NCBI RefSeq assembly: GCF_045679555.1
Contig: NC_092115.1
Location: 34,604,728-34,668,727, forward strand
DNA: 64,000 bases
Reading direction: 5' to 3'
From: Salvelinus alpinus
Lineage: Eukaryota > Chordata > Actinopteri > Salmoniformes > Salmonidae
Positions 56,701 to 64,000 of the stretch are shown piece after piece. How positions within the stretch are numbered: the stretch's first letter is position 1; each line of letters begins with the position of its first letter. The translations under genes and the position numbers were made by a program. Below the pieces are notes generated by a model, which saw only the letters and a list, made by a program, of their open reading frames with translations, did no database searches and was not told the DNA's origin.

Positions 56701-58754
56701 TTCACCATAGGGATAGTGCCAGGTTTCCTCCAGACGTGACACTTGGCATTCAGGCCAAATAGTTATATCTTGGTTTCTTCAGTCCAAAGAATCTTGTTTC
56801 TCATGGTCTGAGAGTCCTTTAGGTGCCTTTTGGCAAGCTCCAAGCGAGCTGTTATGCGCCTTTTACTGAGGAGTGGGTTCCGTCTGGCCACTGTACCATA
56901 AAGGCCAGATTGGGGGAGATTGTTGTCCTTCGGGAAGGTTCTCCCATCTACACAGAGGAACTCTGGGAGCTCTGTCAGAGTGACCATCAGGTTCTTGGTC
57001 ACCTCCCTGACCAAGGCCGTTCTCTACCGATTGCTCAGTTTGGCCGGGCGACCAGTTATAGGAAGAGTCTTTGTGCTTTCAAACTTCTTCCATTTAAGAA
57101 TGATGTTCTTGGGGACCTTCAATTCTGAAGTAATGTTTTGGTACCCTTCCCCAGATCTGTGCTTGGACACAAGCCTGTCTCGGAGCTCTACGGACAATTC
57201 CTTCGACCACATGGCTTGGTTTTTACTCTGACATGTACTTTCACCTGTGTGACCTTATATAGACAGGTGTGTGCCTTTCCAAATCATGTCCAATCAATTT
57301 AATTTACCATAGGTGGACTCCAATCAAGTTGTAGAAACAGCTCAAGGATGATCAATGGAAACCGGATGCACCTGAGCTCAATTTCGAGTCTCATAGCAAA
57401 GGGTCTGAATACGTATGTAAATAAGGTATTTCTGTTTTGTATTTTTAAGAAATGTGCAAACATTTATAAAAACCTGTTTTCGCTTTGTCATTATGGGGTA
57501 TTGTGTGTAGATTGATGTGGATTTTTTTTATTTAATCAATTTTAGAATAAGACTAACATAACAAAATATATTTTTTTAACAGACTGTCATAATGGCTCAT
57601 ATATGATTGACAGATTGACAAAATAGGGAAAAAAACAGTTACCATTTCATGTTTCATATTTAGACAGTGTTAATGCTGCTGTGTGTATGGCTGCTATCTA
57701 GAGTTTTATGATTGATATTAAATCAAATCAAATTTTATTGGTCACATACACATATTTAGCAGATGTTATTGCGAGTGTAGTGAAATTCTTGTGTTCCTAG
57801 CTTGTGTTCCTATCAGTCATATGTCACAGTCTGACATGTACAGTACTTACACCAGCCAATGAACAAGAAGACCCATTTTTTTAGCTTGTCCGTAGAATAA
57901 GTCATCACAATGGCTGTGTGAAGGTAGCATCCTTCAACAAACATCCAGAAAAAATTGGTCACCACAAAATAGTTATATATCGTTGTTATAAGGCGACACC
58001 AAGGCTGTAGAAAGACATAAAAACAAAATGAGTTAGGTATTAGTGCAATGAAAAGCTTAACATTCATGTGAATTGTAAAAAAAAAATCAAAATAATATGT
58101 AACGAATGTTACCTCATTGCTCTCATGTATATTGTGGTCAATCAGCTGAAGTAGGAACCACATAACATTCCTCAAAATGAAGGTTGTTATCAAGTTCCAG
58201 TGGATTATGTTTCGAAGGCATCTTATGCTCCTAGAAATATACAGAACATTAGAAATTTGAAAAAACAACAACAATGTTTTACATACCTAAAGTTACATAA
58301 TTCCAATCAAAAACATATTCCTACAGTAGGCGACAACATTTTATTCTTGGGTACAATTTACTTGATCGATGATATATATTTGACCTTTTTTAGATGAACA
58401 AGCATCAAAACACAGTTTACATACAAAGACACCAAAAATAAATCTATAATCTAGATTCAATATATGATTAGTGAAGGTTTTGAGATATACTCAACATACT
58501 TGTGTTTTCAACTGAGAGGGACCTCTTCATTTTACATTAAATGTGTTAATGGAGGGCAATCCTGCAGTTCAAATAAATGTCGCTCATTGTTTTGTAAGAG
58601 GTCACATGTATCAAATTAATTTAGAAGGGTACTATTGCTGTACTTGCCTTAAGCATAAGAAGAGAACGAAGGCCACGACAAGAGCTCCCACAGAAATACA
58701 GTGCCCTAGGTAGTTGATGATCAGAGCAACCTTATAGTGCATTGGGTATTTCCT
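44800..58754 (-). CDS. crhr1: Corticotropin-releasing hormone receptor 1, TM1 to C-terminus (5' exons outside window)
   Basis: Nine minus-strand exons join in frame (918 nt, 305 residues plus stop): 58754-58648, 58230-58113, 58004-57851, 53240-53180, 52270-52198, 52038-51953, 47371-47236, 45692-45651 and 44940-44800. The product is a class B G-protein-coupled receptor at the plasma membrane that binds CRH and urocortin and signals mainly through Gs and cAMP in the stress axis. Visible elements: TM1 [19 protein letters not shown]2 with [12 protein letters not shown]1 HNIHESNE then PWCR, whose Cys pairs with ECL2; TM3 [18 protein letters not shown]4 [18 protein letters not shown]2 [21 protein letters not shown]5 to ICL3 [22 protein letters not shown]6-TM7 [18 protein letters not shown] and [17 protein letters not shown]; and the tail ending [24 protein letters not shown] and [10 protein letters not shown] favour CRHR1 over CRHR2. 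The first intron here has a GC donor. The hormone-binding ectodomain exons are not in the window. Confidence 0.95.
45045..45262 (-). repeat. tRNA-derived SINE in the last crhr1 intron
   Basis: On the minus strand the head is CGAGTGGCGTAGCGGTCTAA. The tail (plus strand 'ttatttaactaggtaagtcg') matches the tails at 36170, 51650 and 59810. It lies between the last two coding exons. Confidence 0.8.
45836..45985. repeat. Intronic direct repeat, copy 1
   Basis: About 150 bp starting 'gatgtacaatattgga' and including 'cacctattggtcagatattt' matches 49684-49828 in the same orientation, 3.85 kb away. The two copies flank the crhr1 exon at 47236-47371 and a Tc1 element. Confidence 0.8.
45986..47235. other. 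crhr1 intron, no other feature
   Basis: No transposon or exon was recognised. Short open frames here have no family features. Confidence 0.4.
47481..49483 (+). mobile_element. Tc1-like transposon carrying a solo-LTR-like insertion
   Basis: The ends 'cactaccgggccaaagtttt' and 'agactttggaccagtagtg' are inverted repeats with TA at 47479-47480 and 49484-49485. Without the insertion (48342-48777) it is about 1.57 kb. The transposase begins at 47893 ([20 protein letters not shown], then a helix-turn-helix and a GRPRVTS hook) and breaks after about 48160. Remnants of the catalytic domain (VWGCFAGD near 48890 and QQDNDPTH near 49030) follow. It lies in a crhr1 intron. The same family is at 61488-62969. 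Confidence 0.9.
48342..48771 (+). mobile_element. Solo-LTR-like element with 6-bp target duplication
   Basis: The element starts TGTCACGCCCTG and ends TTACA (TG...CA), 430 bp. The hexamer ggagtc is found at 48336-48341 and again at 48772-48777, and the Tc1 sequence is restored when the insert and one hexamer are removed. A putative polyadenylation motif 'aataaata' is at 48704-48711. There is no coding capacity. A second copy is inverted at 9805-10235. Confidence 0.88.
49684..49828. repeat. Intronic direct repeat, copy 2
   Basis: Partner of 45836-45985. Homology runs from 'gatgtacaatattggaaaat' to 'aataaaaatgcaaatttct'. Confidence 0.8.
49869..50225 (+). mobile_element. Short LTR-like element with 6-bp target duplication
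   Basis: It begins gtcacgccctgacc (the expected first T is lost) and ends gccgtgaca, 357 bp. The hexamer aaaggg stands at 49863-49868 and 50226-50231. An 'aataaaaataaat' motif near 50161 would serve as a polyadenylation signal. It shares the terminal GTCACG with the 48342 element but otherwise differs, so it is a separate family. Confidence 0.8.
50232..51631. other. crhr1 intron; (GT)n at 50736-50773
   Basis: The only clear feature is a (GT)n microsatellite of about 38 bp at 50736-50773 with one interruption. No exon or transposon was recognised in the remainder. Confidence 0.5.
51632..51866 (-). repeat. tRNA-derived SINE in a crhr1 intron
   Basis: On the minus strand it starts GGGGGGCTCCCGAGTGGCGC. 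The tail region (plus 'tttatttaactaggcaagtc') is the one shared with the LINE end at 6690-6727. An internal phrase 'cgccctatgggactcaaa' occurs twice (about 51755 and 51793), a small internal duplication. Confidence 0.8.
52792..53016. mobile_element. TA-flanked MITE, second copy of the 36646 family
   Basis: The ends 'caggtgtaggatcttaatc' and 'caaattaagatcctacgtctg' are near-perfect inverted repeats with TA at 52790-52791 and 53017-53018. It is 51 bp shorter than the copy at 36646 and more diverged. It lies 163 bp from a crhr1 coding exon. Confidence 0.88.
53241..54307. other. crhr1 intron, no other feature
   Basis: No exon, RNA gene or transposon end was recognised. Confidence 0.4.
54308..54800 (+). 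mobile_element. Tc1-like non-autonomous element, family of 11683-12640
   Basis: The left end 'gtacaaaacattaagaacac' precedes the phrases shared with the other copy. The right part encodes a Tc1 transposase C-terminus in frame: [20 protein letters not shown] and [12 protein letters not shown] (about 54654-54770). The catalytic core is absent. It lies in a crhr1 intron. Confidence 0.75.
55051..55725 (+). repeat. 48-bp minisatellite, 14 units, in a crhr1 intron
   Basis: Fourteen tandem units of 48 bp, each containing 'gttactatactgtactatat' or a T-variant. Because 48 is a multiple of three and the unit has one stop-free frame, an open frame of 237 codons runs through it (55041-55754), repeating [16 protein letters not shown]. 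Variant units with SYAP (gcccca for accctа-type change) occur as the 6th, 8th and 12th. It is a repeat, not a gene. Confidence 0.95.
55726..56334. other. crhr1 intron, no other feature
   Basis: A short 'gctgagctgagctgaatgac' run is at 55859-55880. No exon or transposon end was identified. Confidence 0.4.
56335..57575 (-). mobile_element. Tc1-like transposon remnant with a short LTR-like insertion
   Basis: The minus strand encodes the transposase start ([21 protein letters not shown], from about 57205) and a helix-turn-helix. Another frame then carries [20 protein letters not shown] and LWTEETKI (about 56890-56765). The left 55 bp (56336-56390) belong to a different Tc1 family (that of 61488), so the junction near 56390 is chimeric. 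Both termini are eroded. It lies in the crhr1 intron. Confidence 0.75.
56404..56698. mobile_element. Short LTR-like element with 5-bp target duplication
   Basis: It begins tgtaaggattgacgc and ends gtatgcatgaca (TG...CA), 295 bp. The pentamer gcttc flanks it at 56399-56403 and 56699-56703, and the Tc1 sequence is restored across the insertion. It is non-coding; orientation is not determined. Confidence 0.8.
57719..57818 (-). mobile_element. Rex1-like LINE 3' end fragment
   Basis: The plus-strand sequence 'aatcaaatcaaattttattg' with 'gtcacatacac' is the reverse complement of the 3' terminus of the LINE at 22800-22890. It is a 5'-truncated insertion of about 100 bp located only about 30 bp from the crhr1 exon at 57851. 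Confidence 0.85.
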
Positions 58755-58824
58755 CTGAGGAGAGAATATCACAAGTTCTACTTCAAAATCTCGAAAGACA
58801 CAAAATGCTTAACACAAAATTATA

Positions 58825-59265
58825 CAGGTAACTGCACCTTGGTATAGATTCTACAAGTGTCTGAGACTCTATTGGAGGGATGCAACACCGTACTTCCACA
58901 AGAAATTCCATAATTCTGTGTTTTGTTGATGGTGGTGGAAAACGCTGTCTCAGGCACTGGGTTGAGATCTGGTGACTGAGATGGCCATGGCATATGGTTT
59001 ACATCGTTTTTATGCTCATCAAACCATTCAGTGACCACTCATGCCCTGTGGATGGGGGCATTGTCATCCTATGGGGGCATAGACATGGTAGCCAAAATAA
59101 TGCCCAAAGTAATTGCCTGCCCAGCATTTTTATACATGACCCAAAGCATGATGGGTTGTTAATTGCATGATTAATTTAGGAACCACACCTGTGTGGAAGC
59201 ACCAGCTTTCAATGTACTTTATATACCTAATTTACTTGGGTTTCCATTATTTTGGCAGTTACCTG
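58825..59265 (-). mobile_element. Small Tc1-derived element, 441 bp
   Basis: The ends 'caggtaactgc' and 'ttggcagttacctg' are inverted repeats with TA at 58823-58824 and 59266-59267. The minus strand still encodes the transposase segment [14 protein letters not shown] (about 58995-58950) around the third catalytic position. The rest of the transposase is deleted. It lies upstream of the crhr1 TM1 exon, probably in an intron. Confidence 0.82.
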
Positions 59266-59267
59266 TA

Positions 59268-59735
59268 CACACGTTGACAGAGACATGCATTTGCAATGCA
59301 GAATTCACCTTCAAAAGATATCAATAAAACTAAACATGGAAATGTGGAACATTCTGATAAATTACTTACTTTAGCTGACTGGATTAGTAACAATGAACAA
59401 ACATTACAAAAAGCTAGGATTTTATTTGTTTCCAATTTTCTTGTGAATTTCAGAAATCAGAGCTTTGTATGTTGAGCTAATATTTGAAGTAGCTGCTTTT
59501 GAAACATAAAAAGAGAGTAGCTGCTAATGTCATTAACCGATTTGGAGGAGGGGGGGGGGGGGGGGGGGCAGTCTAGAGCCAGTTGCCCTGTACACACTAA
59601 CCTTAAATTTGACTGTATTATTAAAAACTGATGGACATTTTTGTCTCTAAACAAGTGGATTATTTATCTTTAGGCTCCCCTGATCTACAGTATATAAAAA
59701 AAGTTTATAGATGTAACTTAATTAGATTATATATA
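59268..59735. other. Probable crhr1 intron; 19-G homopolymer at 59550-59568
   Basis: No ectodomain exon of crhr1 was found here. The only notable element is an uninterrupted run of 19 G on the plus strand preceded by 'ggagga'. Confidence 0.5.
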
Positions 59736-61485
59736 CACTACCGTTCAAAAGTTTGGGGTCACTTAGAAAAGTCCTTATTTTCCATGAAAACACTTATTTA
59801 CCCTGGTTTTAACTAGGCAAGTCAGTTGAGAATTCTTATTTACAATGACAGCCTCCCGGGGAACAGTGTGTTAACTGCCTTGTTCAGAGGCAGAACGACA
59901 GATTACCTTGTCTGCTCGGGGATTCAATCCATTAACCTTTCGGTTACTGGCCCAACGCTCTAACCACTAGGCTACCTGCCGCCACATACATGAAATTAGT
60001 TGCAAAATGAATAGGAAATATAGTCAAGGCGTTGACGAGGTTATAAATAATAATTGCGTCCTTCAAACTTTGCTTTCGTCAAAGAATCCTCCATTTGCAG
60101 CAAGTACAGTCTTGCAGACCTTTGGCATTCTAGTTGTCAATTTGTTGAGGTAATCTGAAGAGATTTCATCCCATGCTTCCTGAAGCGCCTCCCACAAGTT
60201 GGATTGGCTTGATGGGCACTTCTTACGTACGGTCAAGCTGCTCCCACAACAGCTCAATAGAGTTGAGATCCGGTGACTGTGCTGGCCACTCCATTATAGA
60301 CAGAATACCAGCTGACTGCTTCTTCCCTAAATAGTTCTTGTATAGTTTGGAACTGTGCTTTGGGCCATTGTCCTGTTAAGCGCTGTCCACAGGGTATGGC
60401 ATGGTGTTGCAAAATGGAGTGATAGCCATCCTTCTTCAAGATCCCTTTTACCATGTACAAATCTCCCACTTTAACACCACCAAAGCACTCCCAGACCTCC
60501 ACCATGCTTGACAGATGGCATCAAGCACTCCTCCCTCCAGCATCTAAATTTTTTCTACGTCTGACAAATGTTCACCTTTGTGATCCGAACACCTCAAACA
60601 AAGATTTGTCTGTCTATAACACTTTTCTCCAATCTTCCTCTGTCCAGTGTCCGTGTTATTTTGCCCATCTTAATCTTTTCTTTTTATTGGCCAGTCTGAG
60701 ATATGGCTTTTTCTTTGCAACTCTGCCTAGGCGGCCAGCATCCCGGAGTCGCCTCCTCACTGTTGACGTTGAGACTGGTGTTATGCGGGTCCTATTTAAT
60801 GAAGCTGCCAGTTGAGGACTTGTGAGGTGTCTGTTTCTCAAACTAGAGACTCTAATGTACTTGTGCTCTTGCTCAGTTGTGCACCAGGGCCTTCCACTCC
60901 TCTTTCTATTCTGGTTAGAGACAGTTTGCACTGTTCTGTGAAGGGAGTAGTATACAGCGTTGTACGAGATCTTCAGTTTCTTGGCAATTTCTCGCATGGA
61001 ATAGCCTTCATTACTCAGAACAAGAATAGACTGACGAGTTTCAGAAGAAAGTTATTTGTTTCTGGCCATTTTGAGCCTGTAATCAAACCCACAAATGCTG
61101 ATGCTCCAGATACTCACCTAGTCTAAAGAAGGCCAGTTTTATTGCTTCTTTAATCAGAACAACAGTTTTCAGCTGTGCTAACATAATTGCAAAAGGGTTT
61201 TATAATGATCAATTAGCCTTTTAAAATGATCAACTTGGATTAACTAACACAACGTGCCATTGGAACACAGGAGTGATGGTTGCTGATAATGGGCCTCTGC
61301 AGTCCTATGTAGATATTCCATAAAATAAAAATCTGCCGTTTCCAGCTACAGTAGTCATTTACGACATTAACAATGTCTACACTGTATTTCTGATCAATTT
61401 GATGTTATTTTAATGGACAAAAAAATTGCTTTTCTTTCAAAAACAAGGACATTTCTAAATGACCACAAACTTTAGAACGTTAGTG
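59736..61485 (-). mobile_element. Tc1-like transposon with a SINE inside
   Basis: The ends 'cactaccgttcaaaagtttg' and 'cacaaactttagaacgttag' followed by tg are inverted repeats with TA at 59734-59735 and 61486-61487. The minus-strand transposase shows a first HTH region MREIAKKLKISYNAVYYSL (from 60997), a GRP hook (SGRPWCTTEQE), ASLNRTRITPVSTSTVRRRL and, in other frames, VEVWECFGGVKVGDLYMVKG and a C-terminus (MPKVCKTVLAANGGFF). The frame is broken after about 60656, so it is inactive. Confidence 0.9.
59790..59983 (-). repeat. tRNA-derived SINE inside a Tc1 element
   Basis: On the minus strand it starts GGCGGCAGGTAGCCTAGTGG (A box), with GAATCCCCGAGC as the B-box region. The tail matches 'aactaggcaagtcag'. 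The Tc1 sequence continues on both sides. It is a different SINE head from those at 11956 and 42799 but has the same tail type. Confidence 0.85.
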
Positions 61486-61487
61486 TA

Positions 61488-62969
61488 CAGTACCAGTCAA
61501 AAGTTTGGGCACACCTACTCATTCAAGGATGTTCTTTATTTTTACTAATTTCTACATTGTAGAATAATAGTAAAGACATAAAAACTATGAAATAACACAC
61601 ATGGAATCATGTAGTAACCAAAAAAGTGATAACCAAATCAAAAAATATTTTATATTTTGTATTGTTCAAAGTAGCCACCCTTTGCCTTGATGACAGCTTT
61701 ACACACTCTTGGCATTCTCTCAACCAGCTTCATGAGGTTGACACCTGGAACGCATTTCAAATAACAGGTGTGCATTCTTAAAAGTTAATTTGTGGAATTT
61801 CTTTCCTTCTTAATGTGTTTGAGCCAATCAGTTGTGTTGTGACAAGGTAGGGGTGGTATACAGAAGATAGCCCTTTTTGGTAAAAGACCATATCCATATA
61901 ATGGCAAGAACAGCTCAAATAAGCAAAGAGAAACAACAGTCCATCATTACTTTAAGGCATGGTTAAAGGTCAGAAAATGCGGAAAATGTCAAGAACTTTG
62001 AAAGTTTCTTCAAGTGCAGTCGCAAAAATATCAAGTGCTATGACGAAACTGGCTCTCATGAGGACCGCCACAGGCAAGGAAGACCCAGAGTTACCTCTGC
62101 TGCAGAGAATAAGTTCATTAGAGTTAACTGCACCACAGAAATTGCAGCCCAAATAAATGCTTCACAGAGTTCAAGTAAGAGACACATCTCAACATCAACT
62201 GTTCAGAGGAGACTGTGTGAATCAGGCCTTCATGGTCAAATGAAGGCCTGATTCAAGAAACCACTACTAAAAAAAGGAAATCTATCCTTTGGTCTGATGA
62301 GGTCTTTTGAGACGCAGAGTAGGGGAATGGATGATCTCTGCATGTGTGGTTCCCACCGTGAAGTATGGAGGAGGAGGTGTGATGGTGTCGGGGTGCTTTG
62401 CTGGTGACACTGTGTGTGATTTATTTAGAATTCAAGGCACACTTAACTAGCATGGCTACCACAGCATTCTGCAGCGATACGCCATCCCATCTGGTTTGCG
62501 ATAGTGGGACAGTCATGTGTTTTTCAACAGGACAATGACCCAACACACCTTCAGGCTGTGTAAGGGATATTTGACCAAGATGGAGAGTGATGGAACGCTG
62601 CATCAGATGACCAAGCCTCCATAATCACCTGATCTCAACCCAATGATATGATTGGAGTTTGACCACAGAGTGAAGGAAAAGAGGCCAAGATGTGCTCAGC
62701 ATATGTGGGAACACCTTCAAGACTGTTGGAAAATCATTCCAGGTGAAGCTGGTTGAGAGAATGCCAAGAGAACACCAAGAGTTTGCAAACCTGTCATCAA
62801 GGTAAAGGGTGGCAACTTTGAAGAAAACTCAAATCTAAAATATATTTTGATTTGTTTAACACTTTTTTGGTACTACATGATTTCATATGTGTTATTTCAT
62901 AGTTTTGATGTCTTCACTATTATTATACAATGTAGAAAATAGTAAAAAATAAACTTTTGACTGGTACTG
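61488..62969 (+). mobile_element. Tc1-like transposon, family of 47481-49483
   Basis: The ends 'cagtaccagtcaaaagtttg' and 'aaacttttgactggtactg' are inverted repeats. The left TA (61486-61487) is shared with the neighbouring element; on the right the expected TA merges into a CATA microsatellite. The transposase starts near 61902 ([18 protein letters not shown]) and breaks near 61965. Catalytic remnants include 'cttttcaacaggacaatgac'-type sequence near 62521-62540. It is inactive. Confidence 0.88.
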
Positions 62970-63048
62970 CATACATACATACATACATACATACATACAT
63001 ACATACATACATACATACATACATACATACATACATACATACATACAT
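62970..63048. repeat. (CATA)n microsatellite
   Basis: About 20 perfect tetranucleotide units bridge the end of one Tc1 element and the start of a Sleeping Beauty-type end. Confidence 0.97.
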
Positions 63049-63951
<903 letters not shown>

Positions 63952-64000
63952 CACTATATATACACAAAAGTATGTGGACACCCTTCAAATTAGTGGATTT
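63952..64000 (+). mobile_element. Tc1-like transposon left end, cut by window edge
   Basis: After TA at 63950-63951 the sequence 'cactatatatacacaaaagt' with 'atgtggacaccc' is the terminal repeat of a further salmonid Tc1 family not otherwise present in the window. Confidence 0.7.

Overview
The window is vertebrate nuclear DNA from a salmonid fish (Salmo, Oncorhynchus or Salvelinus type). The evidence is the repeat content: tRNA-derived SINEs of the HpaI kind, Tc1 transposons of the Sleeping Beauty lineage with its characteristic ends, Rex1-like and L2-like LINEs, plus intron-split vertebrate genes. There is no bacterial gene, CRISPR array or operon.

Two host genes can be read exon by exon. 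myl4 (cardiac/embryonic essential myosin light chain) lies on the + strand at 29677-34198. It has six exons with gt-ag introns that join into a 186-residue reading frame. crhr1 (corticotropin-releasing hormone receptor 1, a class B GPCR) lies on the - strand. Nine exons between 58754 and 44800 encode TM1 through the C-terminus; the upstream ectodomain exons fall outside the window. The two genes are convergent, about 10.6 kb apart; both orthologues lie on human 17q21. A third, decayed coding locus (6150-9165) resembles a Gin-type gene derived from a gypsy integrase.

Layout: 1-1010, antisense LINE reverse transcriptase remnant; 1125-6140, two direct-repeat blocks around broken Tc1 pieces and a SINE; 6150-9165, Gin-like pseudogene with three insertions; 9800-17390, LTR-like element, long hairpin, Tc1 with a SINE inside, MITEs; 17637-28137, a four-layer nest of LINE in Tc1 in LINE plus another LINE; 28140-34500, Tc1 relic and myl4; 34300-37070, duplicated blocks from downstream of myl4; 37711-40693, two Tc1 copies; 44800-58754, crhr1 with transposons, LTR-like elements and a 48-bp minisatellite in its introns; 58825-64000, Tc1 copies packed end to end.

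Most of the sequence is transposon-derived. At least seven Tc1 families are distinguishable by their ends. The clearest mechanistic observations are the insertion junctions that can be read to the base: TA for Tc1, 8 bp for a hAT MITE, 13-16 bp for SINEs, and 5-6 bp for LTR-like elements. These give a relative order of insertion. I found no undescribed defence or metabolic system. The most unusual items are the nested LINE/Tc1 block with an intact 981-codon LINE ORF, the intron-bearing integrase pseudogene, duplicated DNA from downstream of myl4, the in-frame minisatellite in crhr1, and a 39-bp-stem hairpin.
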